Source: Siphonodentalium dalli
Taxonomy: Eukaryota; Mollusca; Scaphopoda; Gadilida; Siphonodentaliidae
DNA: 64,000 nucleotides
Assembly (NCBI GenBank): GCA_032622095.1
Contig: CP136066.1
Location: 96,057,319-96,121,318, forward strand
Reading direction: 5' to 3'
Under the pieces are notes generated by a model that saw only the letters and a program-made list of their open reading frames with translations, was not told where the DNA came from and ran no database searches. The position numbers and the translations under genes were made by a program. Shown piece by piece: positions 23,961 to 35,631 of the stretch (positions are counted from its first letter, which is position 1; each line of letters opens with the position of its first letter).

Positions 23961-25600
23961 TGTATAACATAATTCCATAGTCTTGCCATGTTAATCCATC
24001 TTCGGACTTGACTCGAATGAATACCAAATTACCAATGTACAGCTAAAAGTGGACAGAATCTGTGGACCCCAAGGAAGTAACTTAATGCTCGATTTTGCAC
24101 CATATATATCCATGAATATTTAGGATATCCCCAAATAGCAGAGGCATAATCCATAGTTACTGGGCACACACAAGTCAAAACATTTTCAGATACGTTTTTT
24201 CACCTACATCTCTAAAAGAGTGGACGCTCGATATTAACGCTCCCAATGCTCTGTCTGATGATCTAGGTAATGTTTCAGCTGCTGTATCAAAACTACCATG
24301 TTCATGTTTGAATTATTCCGAGATATTTATACTGATCCACTATATCGATTATCTGATTTTGGAATAAGAAATAATAGTTTGTTTTTATTCTGTTTTTATG
24401 TCTAAAATGTATAATTTTAGTTGTATCCATATTGACTGTCATACGCCAGTTTCGACTTTTACTTTAAACATATTTTAATGTATTTAGAAAAAATATACAT
24501 AGGGATCAGGGCACAAGTTACAAAACTTACAAACTTGCCCCTCTCCTAATACAATCATGCATGGAACATACATAAAAATACATAGTAGATATAGCAAACT
24601 GTTTATAAAGACGAGTGCAGAGTGTGTGTGCTGCAGATGCCAGTTTCGACACCATGATTCGACGGTGTTATGCACTATCTGCATATCTGCTTCGTTTTCA
24701 GCAATTAACACAGTATCGTCTGCGTTCGTTATGGAAGATACCTTACATTCATCTAGCGCTACACCAATATTCAACTTTTTTATTTCAGAAATCAAATCTT
24801 TAACGAAAATAGTATAAAGTGTCGATGAGCTAGAGACCGTTACCTTGTTTCACTCCAAAATTACATTCAAACTTGACAGATATTCGCCCATTTACACGAA
24901 CGCACGAATAAGTTTTTCGATACATACCCTTAATGGATTGATATATGCTGCCATCTACGCCAATTTTTTAATGTTTATATAATAACACATTCCTGTCTAT
25001 TCGATCAAAAGCTTTACTAAAGTCAATACAAGTTGTAAATAGTTGACGTTTTCCTCGTATTAAAGATGTCAGTACAATAATATTGTCCAAACATGACCTC
25101 CTTGGTCGGAAACTATAACTGATGCATTTCCAGGTATTCAATAAGGCTGTTATTCAAGAGACTGCTATATAATTTGCCACATGCTGGTATATAAGCGAGA
25201 TTCCATGATAATTTAGGAGAACACGTGGATCAAGTTTGCCGTTTTTGGAATAGGACCAATGATCGAGGTCTCCAATCGGATGGTAACAACCCTGTATCAT
25301 AGATGTAGTTGAAAAGTCAATGCAAAATAGGTTTTACTGATTCACATTTTAGGCATTCATATGGAATTTTATCAAGACCAAACGCTTTGCCATTTTTTGC
25401 ATTGTTAATGACAGCTTCTATTTCATCAATGGTAATTGCTCGATTCAGCCGCTTGTGGGCCTAGACATTTATTTTCTATAAAAGAGTTTTCCTTTAGAAC
25501 TTCCTGATAAAAAAAAATATCATTAAACTGCTCTGCTGTCTTATATAGGATTATACAGCTATTCAAAGTCCGTTTTCCATCTACCAATTACTGTTAGTAT
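23960..25600 (-). pseudogene. Decayed LINE reverse transcriptase fragment
   Basis: On the minus strand the order is a KNGKAFGLDKIPYE motif (about 25400), DFSKAFDRIDRNVL (about 25010), CNFGVKQGNGL (about 24850), and an ADDTVLIAENEADMQ box near 24720 in which the residue before ADD reads Asn rather than the usual Tyr or Phe. After an inserted 182-bp segment come NMDTTKIIHFRHKN (about 24420) and an AIWGYPKYSWIYMVQNRALS block (about 24140). Frames change repeatedly. It abuts the CR1/L2-like piece near 23960, so one of the two was probably inserted beside or into the other. Confidence 0.7.
24457..24638 (-). mobile_element. 182-bp insert with 12-bp target duplication
   Basis: GCCAGTTTCGAC occurs at 24445-24456 and again at 24639-24650. 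Removing the insert and one copy restores an unbroken LINE reading frame across the junction (WCRNW joined to RMTVNMDTT on the minus strand). Read on the minus strand the insert ends in an A-rich stretch (TTTAAAGTAAAA) just before the second duplication, as expected for target-primed insertion of a SINE or a 5'-truncated LINE tail. The ORF read through it (24484-24795) is a chimera. Confidence 0.85.
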
Positions 25601-27734
25601 ATCGCTTGTACCTGATCCATCATTATTACAAGAAAAACATAGTCAGAAATGGTAACGCCATCTAGATCATATTTCTACGCATATATAAAATATATTGGAG
25701 CTTTAATGTAGTGATTGTGATAAATGTCTATATAGGTAATGGCTATGTATATATAGTTGATTATATGTCATTTTTGTGTTTATGTGTATAGTATGTGCTT
25801 GATGATAAATCATATGAACATGTTTTTAAATCGGACGTGCCAAACTAAAGTTATGATAATTATGAAATATGTACTCGCGTATGATGTGTTCACAAAGGGC
25901 GCATACGTTCCGATTAGTTGAATGCTTCATCACCGAACATGGAACGGCCATTACAATTGATACACCAATATATTACTGGTTACATTCAAACGCCCATTGC
26001 CAACAAAATGACAAACGCCTTGACATGTTATTATGTTGACGTGTTGCCAGCTCGCGGCAAATACACTAAACTGTTATTTTCTCGGTTCTCTTTTACATTA
26101 GAATTGTTTTCGGCTGGCATGTATCTTTTCTTTGTTATTTGTTCTAATTACTATCGAAATAGAGGTCTGCAGTTGACTGTCAGAAGCCAATATACGGCTG
26201 ATATATGATTTACAAACAATCTCGAGAGTCATGAAATAATTTCCGATAAGGTTTCATTCACCACCGATTATGGAGACTAATTAATCATAATGCCTTCAAG
26301 GTTTCATGAAAGCACCACCTCAGAATTCCGTTATAACGACTAATTATTCTAATCATTACAACAACTGCGGCTAATCACTGAAAGTTTCTTATTGACCACA
26401 CCAGAAAATCTCTAAATGCGGACCAAAAATGTACTAATCGGATTAAATGCACGCCGGATACTTCGCAATATAAGACCTTTAGTCTACATTCCAAAGAAGA
26501 CATATGTTTACAGTGTTGAGTTGTCGGGGTTATTTCGGACACCACCAAGGGGTAATAAAAACAAATATCACAATATCGATATGTTGGCTTTATGAATAAT
26601 AAAAATATACCTTCTTTAGACATAATTACAAGTCTGGACCCATTTCATGTATAGTGAAATAGAATATATAGGCTATTTTAGCGGTCGTTGCGGAATTTGC
26701 TTACCCTGGGCTAGTGTCTGACATCAGCCCAAAGGATTCTGAGGGGTCATAAAAGGGTATTTCCAATATGACAAATCCAAAAGGTTGAGTTTTATTTTTT
26801 GTCTCAGTTTAGACCACATAATTGGACATCCATTTTAATCGGTCGTAATTTGTTTTCAATATGTCATTCATTTAATGCAATTATCAAGGCATCAAGTTTT
26901 GACGTACATTAAAAAAAAACAAGAAAAACTTTCAACTGCGTTACAGACCGTTCTTGGTAATATCTGGAACGTATTCGAACTCAAACAACATTTAAAATGA
27001 AGGTATGGTTGACTGACAAGTAAAATACAAGTGGATTTATAAAAGCATGTGTCATAAGAAAGCGTTAGATGGTTGTACCCTTACAGATTCATACTGTCCG
27101 AAGTAACCTCACTGTCCAACGTCACCCCATTTTACGGTACAACAAAGTTACCTGAACATTATGTTATGCATTGTATTCTCGCAATAAACTCTTCAAGAGT
27201 CGTCCAGCCACTGTTCACACCAAAATATCGAAAGCATTTATGCTGTCGTAAAATTTACATACTGCAACAATGAGACATCCGCGACGATATATCGGCGAAT
27301 ACATCCATCCTGCAAAAGTCTAACCCGGAAATTGCTAGTACCTTTTTAATCACAGCAAGATTTGCCGCAGCCAACTTGAATTTTAGGTCTTGAAGCTTTA
27401 ATTTAATTTAATTTAAATGAATGCTCAATAGGTACCGGTCGTATTTTTATTTATTTTTTGGCATTAAACCTCATTCCCCAATGTTTTGCCCAAAAATTAT
27501 AATCATAAACTTAAAAAACATTAATAACACCTGAAATAAAACGTGGGAAATCTATTTTTAAATATATATAATGCCAATAGTTTAGATTTTTTGGTATAAG
27601 CTAGGCCGATTACAAATTAAAGAAATTAAAAAGATATTGTGTAAATGTTTTATTTCAACTTGTATCGACTTAATGTTGTAATCGGAGACAGCCGAGTCAA
27701 TTTTTCAATTTTTTTCAATTTATTCAATCAATCA
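25601..27734. other. No recognised gene
   Basis: AT-rich DNA. The 96-codon ORF at 25918-26208 has a hydrophobic segment but no recognisable family and no splice or promoter context; I do not call it. A tract TAATTTAATTTAATTTAA lies near 27400. Nothing else is seen. Confidence 0.4.
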
Positions 27735-29447
27735 ATTTATTGTTGTAAACTCATCGTCTAATGTGACATTTATGAGTGTTCATTTGCAATTACAAAATAA
27801 CATAAATACATACATATCAAATACATATCAAATATGGGGAATACACAGAAGAGAGTATTTACCAATACAAAATATGGATATCATCCAGGGGGTGTACCCG
27901 TACATGTGTATGAGAGCTTTCATATACATATGTGTGTTTTATAATGCTATCTTATGATTAATGGGGTATATGATGTATGTGGGGCGATTCCCTGTTCATA
28001 TGTTGTATAATGTGGGGATTTTTCATTGAGCCTCAGGAGTGGATCATTAGTGTTTGGGCCTTTTTTAGATATATTGATAGATTTATTATGATCTTTCTGT
28101 TATTTGTATCAAAGAGGTCATGCAATTTAATTGTGTTCGGTCGGTTGCGATAGTATAGGCTTTCAAATATTTCATTCTGAGCGCAGTTAACCGAGGGAAG
28201 TTCATTACAAGGTGGTATTCATCGCCGAGTTCCTCCATACAAAGAGTACATCTTCGTTCTGAGTATGGGGTGTTTGTCCAAGAACCAGTTTCCACCGGAA
28301 GCCGGTGGTTTCTGGTTCTGAATCTCAGTAGTGGCAGAACGATATTGTTATCATCTAGAGATAGGTATCGTGGTCTGCATAAGTTTGGCTTTATGCATCT
28401 ATAAAATGCGTATTTATTTGAATATTCCATAGATGCTCGCCAGTCTGATATATATATGTCCATAGTTCTGGTTTTTATGGCATTGGCGAAAATTTTGCGC
28501 TACTAACCGCTTGGTTTTTCCACGTATATGACATGCCCAGTTTGTTCAGTTCAGTATTTACAAATTCTAGTCAGGGGATTTTTACATTTTCTAGCGTGCG
28601 TACATTCATCATTATATTGTAAAGCATAAAAGGGAGTCGGGTGCTTTCCATCGTGATTATTCTGCTCCAGAACATTAATAATTTAGTTTTTATTGTCAGC
28701 GAAATTGGTTTAATTCCAGCTCCCCGTAAATGAACACTTCCGGTGTGGTCTTGTTTAGATTAAATATAAATCTCAAGAACCATGTTTCTAGTTTCCGGAA
28801 GCACTCTAAGTTTTCAAAGCCCCATATCTCGGCTCCATATGTCGTAATCGGCACGATTGATTTTTCATAGATATCTAGAATCGTTTCAACGGACAGTTTG
28901 TTACTTCGCGAGGTGTTTATCAAAGCATACATTGCCTTCTTGACATTACTGCACCGTGTGTTTCTTTCAGTTGCGAAGTTACCGTTCTTATTGAATTATG
29001 TGCCCAGATATTTATAACTGTTTACGGTTTCAATTATGTCGGTATTTATATGGAATTCAATATCTTTATTTCTGCTTCGTTTTTTACCAAAAATTACGAT
29101 TTTCGTTTTTGATGGGTTAATTTTTAGTTTCCAGATGTTGCAGTATTGTGCAAATCTGTTTAGTGAATGTTGAAGGCCTTTCTTTGAGTTGGATACGAGT
29201 ACGGTGTCATCTGCATAATTATAACAATATAAGAAGTTTTAGGTAATATCCCGTGTCCGATTTTCTCACCTTATGCAAGTCGATACCGTTGCACCCGTGC
29301 CCTGCTAGGTAGTCATGTACGTCATTGAGGTATAGAGAAAAAAGTATCGGTGAAAGACAGTCACCTTGTTTTACTCCAATGGAACTATGAAATAAACTGG
29401 ATATGTTATCATCTACTCTCACGCACGTTTTATTATTTTGGTATAGA
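27735..29447 (-). pseudogene. Minus-strand LINE, 3' third
   Basis: From right to left this has SSIGVKQGDCLSPILFSLYL (about 29360), the catalytic YADDTVLVSNS box (about 29205, reached by a frameshift), INPSKTKIVIFGKK (about 29110), MYALINTSRSNKLSVE (28932-28890), the RFRTRNHRLPVETGSWTN block (about 28310) and a zinc-knuckle-like LCMEELGDEYHL (about 28230). The 3' untranslated part ends in a repeated ATTGATTGATTGAATAAATTG-type tail at about 27735-27720. There are several frameshifts and stops. It shares the domain order and many motifs of the + strand LINE at 18930-21148, so they are the same clade, but this copy is older. Confidence 0.8.
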
Positions 29448-29455
29448 CCTTTTAC

Positions 29456-30372
29456 GGGTAGGGTTCTCTATTCCGAAGGTTCACTATTCCGAAGTTTCAC
29501 TAATCCGAAGGTTCACTAATCCGAAGGTTCACTAATCCGAAGGTTCACTAATCCGAAGGTTCACTATTCCGAAGGTTCGCTATTCCGAAGGTTTTCTATT
29601 ATGGGAGTTTTTAGCCAGAAATGAATCAAAATTTGCGCCCCCGTACATTTATACACCCCAATCTAATATCTAATTTGTCCCAGATGTCGGTTATTAATAG
29701 CAATCAGTTTATCACTTTAATATTATAGAAAGTTGAAAACACATTGACTGAAATAAACTACGAGTTAGAGATGCATTCTACCCGAACTGGCAATCTGTAC
29801 TTGAAAGAAACATCAACATTAAAATCAATACAAAGTCTGAATTACAGTTAGGTCCATTCAGCGGTATTCTGCTATACAGTAAGTTATAGCGCTCCAGTAT
29901 TGATTGACCGTAAGAGCCCCACTGTTATAGTCCGCCTTTAGCATTTGGGACATTATATTAATAAAAATAACTCCTATGTAAATCATTTATAAATCAGATG
30001 ATTTATTGAAGTTATGTCTACGTAAAATAACACTTCCTAAAACGACATATATGTCGTTTTAGTCCTCAGCCGATAGACGACATATATGTCGTTCTACTCG
30101 CCAAAGGGTTAAATCTCAAGGAAACCCACGAAAACAAAAATCACATTTATTTTTTTAATGTTTTAAGTTATTTCCTTCATAAAAAGAGTCTTCGTACTAA
30201 AGAACCCTCTCAATACTTTAGAATATAGAATTAACTTTTAAAATAACAAAAACCTTCGGAATAGCGAACCTTCGGAATAGTGAACCTTCGGAATAGTGAA
30301 CCTTCGGATTAGTGAACCTTCGGAATAGTGAACCTTTGGAATAGCGAACCTTCGGAATAGAGACATGTTCCC
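29456..30372. mobile_element. 917-bp element with 8-bp target duplication and 16-bp subterminal arrays
   Basis: CCTTTTAC flanks the element exactly (29448-29455 and 30373-30380). Removing it and one copy rejoins the LINE frame (RAVKG to LYQNNKTCV on the minus strand). The ends are imperfect inverted repeats (GGGTAGGGTTCTCTATTCCG and, reading inward from the right, GGGGAACATGTCTCTATTCC). Just inside each end lies an array of a 16-bp word, CGAAGGTTCACTATTC: about eight copies at 29470-29595 and about seven in opposite orientation at 30247-30362. There is no transposase ORF. An 8-bp duplication is typical of hAT, Merlin and P-type elements; the class is undecided. Confidence 0.9.
30037..30062. 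repeat. Perfect 26-bp palindrome in the 917-bp element
   Basis: The half-site is CTAAAACGACATA and it is followed directly by its reverse complement. A second palindrome with the same core (ACGACATATATGTCGT) lies at about 30082-30097, followed by CTCGCCAAAGGGTTAA. The last piece resembles the terminus of a piggyBac-type miniature element (CCCTTT next to TTAA), so a broken second element may be nested here. Confidence 0.75.
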
Positions 30373-30380
30373 CCTTTTAC

Positions 30381-30626
30381 AGCTCGAAGTATGTTTCCAG
30401 ATAGATGGTAGTGTTGAAATTTGCCCCATAGTCCCTCCCTCCAACTGTATCGAACGCTTTGGTAAAGTCAATAAATGCACAGAAAAGGTTATCTTTGTTC
30501 AAATCAGCTAATTTGACGAGGGCGTGGAGGTTGAACATATGGTCTGTTGTGCTATAGCCTTTACGGGATCCGGCTTGGGTTTCTGATTGCAATTTATTCA
30601 TGTCTATGAATTTGGATATACGCTTA
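30381..30626 (-). pseudogene. Minus-strand LINE, RT middle segment
   Basis: This is the segment of the interrupted LINE between its two insertions. It reads, on the minus strand, KRISKFIDMNKLQSETQAG, SRKGYSTTDHMFNLHA, LFCAFIDFTKAFDTV and then a frameshifted GKFQHYHLSGNILRAVKG that stops at the 8-bp target duplication. It corresponds to 19480-19720 of the + strand copy. Confidence 0.85.
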
Positions 30627-31740
30627 CAGTAGAAAACCGCAGCCTATTTTGTTCTACCGTGTTCAGTGTAGCGACATGTTACAATGTGTTACAAGTGTTA
30701 CATTATTTCTGAGATACCAAAGAGACCGCTCGTAGACGGGTGTTACAAGTGTTACAAATGTTACAAATGATTTAAAGTCCCAGTAGAAAACCGCAGCCTA
30801 TTTTTTTCTACCGTGTTCAGTGTAGCGACATGTTACAATGTGTTACAAGTGTTACATTATTTCTGAGATACCAGAGAGACCGCTCGTAGACGAGTGTTAC
30901 AAGTGTTACACATGTTACAAATGTTACAAATGTTACAAATGATTTAAAGTCCCAGTAGAAAACCGCAGCCTATTTTTTCTACCATGTTCAGTGTAGCGAC
31001 ATGTTACAATGCGTTACAAGTGTTACATTATTTCTGAGATACCAAAGAGACCGCTCGTAGACGGGTGTTACACGTGTTACAAATGTTACAAATGATTTAA
31101 AGTCCCAGTAGAAAACCGCAGCCTATTTTTTTCTACCGTGTTCAGTGTAGAGACATGTTACAATGTGTTACAAGTGTTACATTATTTCTGAGATACCAGA
31201 GAGACCGCTCGTAGACGGGTGTTTCAAGTGTTACAAATGTTACAAATGATTTAAAGTCCCAGTAGAAAACCGCAGCCTATTTTGTTCTACCGTGTTCAGT
31301 GTAGCGACATGTTACAATGCGTTACAAGTGTTACATTATTTTTGAGATACCAGAGAGACCGCTCGTAGACGGGTGTTACAAGTGTTACAAATGTTACAAA
31401 TGTTACAAATGATTTAAAGTCCCAGTAGAAAACCGCAGCCTATTTTTTTCTACCGTGTTCAGTGTAGCGACATGTTACAATGCGTTACAAGTGTTACATT
31501 ATTTCTGAGATACCAGAGAGACCGCGCGTAGACGGGTGTTACATGTGTTACAAATGTTACAAATGATTTAAAGTCCCAGTAGAAAACCGCAGCCTATTTT
31601 ATTTCTACCGTCTCAGTGTAGCGACATGTTACAATGCGTTACAAGTGTTACATTATTTCTGAGATACCAGAGAAACTGCTCGTAGACGGGCGTTACAAGT
31701 GTTACAAATGTTACAAATGATATAAAGTCCCCAGTAGAAA
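30627..31740 (+). repeat. 154-bp satellite array (left, seven units)
   Basis: The word CAGTAGAAAACCGCAGCC begins units at 30627, 30781, 30953, 31106, 31260, 31423, 31577 and 31732 (the last diverged). Unit lengths are 154, 172, 153, 154, 163, 154 and 155 bp. The longer ones differ by one or two extra copies of the 9-bp word TGTTACAAA inside the unit. Units also share GAGATACCAGAGAGACCGC and the TGTTACAAGTGTTACATTA segment. Units are very similar, so the array is young or homogenised. Confidence 0.9.
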
Positions 31741-32859
31741 AGCGCAGCTTGCTATTTTATCTCAATTTGAACTATTGCAGTTGTGTATGCATATAACTGG
31801 TGATGTTCTGTCAAAATAGAATATTTTGAACGATAGGTCTGGCCTGCATGAAAAGTAAGCTCATGGTCTTTAGAAGACTTTCATTGTAAACTCTCTATTT
31901 ATACTGGTCAGTTTTGAAGTTAGGGAGGATAATGCAATAATGTATCAATTCTATCTACATATGGATTAATTTGTAAAAAATTGCTTCATCATTTTACATA
32001 AAAGTTTGAGGCAAATTGGGGGTAAAAGCATTCTTTATTATATAAACAATAAACCATAAATTTCAAATAATGTTAACAAAGGCCACATGTTCTGATTAAA
32101 CCCATCGGTTGTTTATACAAAGGCCACAACCAAAACATTTTCATCAGAGGCAGGTGGAAGGGATGGGTTATGGATGTACATGTATGAAAGGCCATTTTCA
32201 CATTTATCCGTTATTTGCTCTTAAATGCAATTCAATTATGCTCTGCCTAGATTTTGTATTTGCGCTTAAGCTTTTCGTGGATGACTGGTCCACCTACTGG
32301 TAATTCCTTTCTCAGAGGCCACTTCATTCTGTTTTGAATTTTCAAGTCAATCTGATTTACAAGTACGTTTAAGTGCTAATGGATGAATTGCACTTAGATG
32401 GTTTGTATTTAAGCACAAATAAATTAATTGCACTTAAGTGCAAATAAAATATTAAATTATCTCTCCTTATACATGTGGGTGTATTTTGTTAACTCTCCTC
32501 CCCAAATATGCATCACCCCCTACCCTTCTGACTCCTGAACATCATATGCACTGCCCTTATGCATCGTCCCTATAGGATATATTTGTGCCTGCTCTATACA
32601 TAATGTATTATACATGTACCTCATCATAATCATGTATACGACGCAAAGTAGGAACATATATACTAGTAGGTACGGTGCATACCATCTGTGGGTGGGCGTA
32701 AATATGCTATACATGTATGGCGTAGTTAGGGTAATGTGGTTGGGGGTTGTGGCTGAGCAGCGACACAACATGAGAGAATATGCTGTTGTACATGCACATC
32801 TTTGTCGCATATTTGATGTGGGTAACCTATGGGTATATGGGAAGCCAAATTGACATTTA
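31741..32859. other. No recognised gene inside the 5.6-kb insertion
   Basis: There is no coding signal. Weak versions of the palindromic word TTGCACTTAAGTGCAA occur near 32390-32450. The overlapping ORFs at 32520-32853 lie on opposite strands and have no motif. Confidence 0.4.
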
Positions 32860-33340
32860 ATAAATAATTGAGCTTAAGTGCAATAAGGAATCCATTATTG
32901 CGCTTAAGCGCAATAAGGGAAGATCTGATTGCGCTTATTAAAACGCAATAAGGAAATTCCTTATTGCGCTTAAGCACAATAAGTAATATCTTATTGCACT
33001 TAAGCGCAATGCGGAATATCTTATTGCGCTTAAGCGCAATGCGGAATATCTTATTGCGCTTAAGTATTCTTATTGCGCTTAAGTGCAATAAGGAATATCC
33101 TTATTGCACTTAAGCACAATATGAGCTAATTACACTTAAGCGCAATAAGGAATATTCCTTATTGCGCTTAAGTGCAATTACCCACATTACATAAACTCCC
33201 TATAATTCAAATGGTGTAGTCCATGGTACAATGGGTAGAGCAAATATAGGATAATTCTACTATTTGCAGAGGGGTGATCGCAATAAGGAATGTCCTTATT
33301 GCGCTTAAGCCCAATAAGAGATTCCTTATTGCGCTTAGGC
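32860..33340. repeat. Palindromic minisatellite (TTGCGCTTAAGCGCAATAAG)
   Basis: Repeated copies of GCGCTTAAGCGCAATAAGGA alternate with TCCTTATTGCGCTTAAG, so every unit boundary is itself a palindrome (CTTAAG at one centre, GGAATATCC at the other). There are about a dozen half-units, with single-base variants. The flanks 32825-32890 and 33580-33650 are inverted copies of each other (GGGAAGCCAAATTGACATTT and its reverse complement), so the block is framed by a larger inverted repeat. The minus ORF 32726-33088 (RNKIFRIALK repeats) is only the translation of this repeat. Confidence 0.85.
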
Positions 33341-34200
33341 AAAAAAAAAAATACCTGTGTTTAGGGTTTCCCTACCTATCCTAGAAAAAGGTGCCTACCC
33401 CTGCCTACCCAAAACTTTTTATTGGACTAGACACAGATAACTTCTTCTTTTTTTTCAGTGGGAAGGGCATCGAAACGTACCTTACCCATTTCAAACCTCT
33501 CCTATAAATTTTTTTGAAGTTTTATTGGTCTAGTGCTCTGACAAATTCAAGTGCAATTAGATCTCTCCGTGTATGGCTTCCCATATACCCATAGGGATTC
33601 CTTATTGCGCTTAAGCTCAATTATTTATTAAATGTGAATTTGGCATCCCATGTGGCTATGGATGCTTGGGATGCCAAATTATTTATTAAATGTCAATTTG
33701 GCTTCCCATAGGATGCTGAACTGTATTGACAAATTTAGTTAATAATTGTTTCGTGATTTTCTGGTGCTTACCTGATTGGCATTTCATACCGATCTAAGGT
33801 GACTTGGCTAAACAATTTGGATTATTCATTTCATCCTGCATGATCACACACTGTTAACCAAGAAAAAACCACGTAACCCACATGCAAGGAAGGTGACTCT
33901 CAAGATATTATACACTGGTATGTCTCTCCAGCAATTACTTCACACATCTGGAATGGTTGCTAATTAGGCCATTCATGAATCAGAATGATATCTATTGTGT
34001 AGACACACTGCAGAAAGTCCTAATCCCTTAATCCCTTAATGGGTTTGAGATAATGAAGGTGCAGTGATACACAGCTAATTTCACAGGTTTTAGAGTAAGT
34101 TCTATAAGGTCTGCAGAAGTTCATTTTAAGTGTTAGGGTTTAATTATTTGTTGTAGTAAAGGTCAGAGTACCCCTATATTACATAAACCCATTATGTAAT
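33341..34200. other. No recognised gene; inverted-repeat partner of 32.83 kb
   Basis: 33580-33720 holds the right inverted partner of the minisatellite block plus a short duplication of TTATTTATTAAATGTSAATTTGGC. Elsewhere I see no feature. Confidence 0.4.
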
Positions 34201-34769
34201 ACTAGCCGATGAGCCCGACGTTGCCCGGGCTATTCAAAACCAGCCCGACGTTGTCCGGGCTATTCAAAAACCAAATTTCAAGTCGATAGCTCTACCCGTT
34301 TCCGAGATCTGGTCTGCGCATGCGCGAAGCTGGCGTCGCACGGGCTCGGCGACCCGATAAAATTCGTATCCGGGGCAAGATACATTCACATAGCAAATTT
34401 CAAGTCGATAGCTCCACCCGTTTCCGAGATATCGTCTGCGCATGCGCGAAGCTTGCGTCGCACGGGCTCGGCGACCCGATAAAATTCGTATCCGGGGCAA
34501 GATACATTCACATAGCAAATTTCAAGTCGATAGTTCCACCCGTTTCCGAGATCTCGTCTGCGCATGCGCGAAGCGGGCGCCGCACGGGCACGCCAATACG
34601 ACAACGTCGACCGCCTGGTCAAACTACACACACTTACCAAGTTTCGTCCCGATCGATCGAGAATCGTAGATTTGTATAAATGACAAACAGACAAACAGAC
34701 AAACAGACAAACAGACAGACAAACAGACAAACAGACAGACAGACAGAGGTCTTCAAAATATATATGAGA
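34201..34769 (+). mobile_element. ACTAG element (122-bp core, CAGA/ACAA tail)
   Basis: The head, ACTAGCCGATGAGCCCGACG, contains a short GCCCG/CGGGC hairpin. Next come about 2.7 tandem copies of a 122-bp unit (CCAAATTTCAAGTCGATAGC ... TTTCCGAGATCTCGTCTGCG ... GGGCAAGATACATTCACATA), then GGTCAAACTACACACAC, CGAGAATCGTAGATTTGTAT, a (GACAAACA)n microsatellite, and the short tail AGGTCTTCAAAATATATATG. This head-core-microsatellite-tail plan is that of bivalve Pearl-type and Helentron-associated non-autonomous elements; the assignment is by architecture only. ORFs in all frames across the core are non-coding. Confidence 0.8.
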
Positions 34770-35631
34770 TTCAGTGTTAAAAATATACATGTGTGTGTGT
34801 GTATATATATACTTTATAGAATCGAAAACGGCTGCACCGATCGAGACCAAACTTCCCATATAAGGGTAAAAACACACGGGAATGGTCGTCGCGGCGTTTT
34901 GGAGAAGCTCCGAGCACCCGTTCTCCACTCTCATTCACAAAACCGGCACTGTGGGGTTAATCGCGTTGATAGTCAAAGAGCGTTCATATCCGCAGTGTCG
35001 TTGATAAAGAGCGTATGCGTGTAATGTGAATATTACGTCTGTGTCCGGGCGTGAGCGTATGTATTCAGACATGAGCGTGTTGTGTGATTCTTACGTACTT
35101 AGGGCTTCCTAGGAACGGGGGAGATTTTCATCGGGTCAGTTTTTCCGCCCGAGGTGATCTTCACCTTGAAACGGGTACACACAAATGATATGTGTGTGTC
35201 CTTTATAGACTCGAACCGATTGAGCTCAAACTTGCTACCTACGGGAAGTGTCATGGACGGGTTAAATTGTGACCCCGACCTGACCTTGACCTTCAAAATG
35301 ATCAATTCAAGGTCAAATTGAAAAACAAAAAATTAATTCACAATTAACTCATTGAAAAACAAAAAAATAAATTAAAAAACCTACAGGAAGTGTCACGGAC
35401 GGGTTAAATTGTGACCCTGACCTTGACCTTGAAAATGATCAATTCAAGGTCAAATCGGGTCAAATTAAAAAAAAAAATTTAAATAAAAAAATTAATTCAC
35501 AATTAACTCATTGAAAAAAAAAATTTAAATTAAAAAATTAATTAAAAAAATTAATTAACAAAATTAATTAAAGAAATTAAAAATTGTCATGTTTCTGACG
35601 ATTGCCGCCAGTGGCGGGCTAACCTGCTAGT
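34770..35631 (-). mobile_element. ACTAG element, minus orientation (CAGG subtype)
   Basis: Read on the minus strand from 35631 the head is ACTAGCAGGTTAGCCCGCCA with a CCGCC/GGCGG hairpin, the same head as at 53103. AT-rich spacer follows, then two GACCTTGAATTGATCATTTT-type blocks with GTCACAATTTAACCCGTCC, then an AAGTTTGAGCTCAATCGGTT motif (equivalent to AAGTTTCATCGAAATCGGCT in the other subtype), a CACACA stretch and an AT-rich tail. A second AAGTTTGGTCTCGATCGGTG tail lies near 34850, so two elements may be fused. It is arranged tail to tail with the element at 34201. Confidence 0.65.

Noticed and set aside
24484-24795. 103-codon minus ORF with an ADDTVLIAENEA box as an intact gene
   Set aside because: Its C-terminal half is the 182-bp insert; the ORF is a chimera.
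25918-26208. 96-codon ORF with a hydrophobic stretch
   Set aside because: No family resemblance, no splice or promoter context, and length plausible by chance in this DNA.
30627-31740. Possible CRISPR-like array
   Set aside because: Units are contiguous 154-bp satellites without unique spacers, and the DNA is eukaryotic.
32726-33088. 120-codon minus ORF with RNKIFRIALK repeats
   Set aside because: It is the translation of the palindromic minisatellite.
34264-34679. Open frames on both strands across 122-bp repeats (also 53.2-56.5 kb)
   Set aside because: The unit is not a multiple of three, so the same peptide appears in shifting frames and on both strands; openness follows from the repeat's lack of stops, not from coding.
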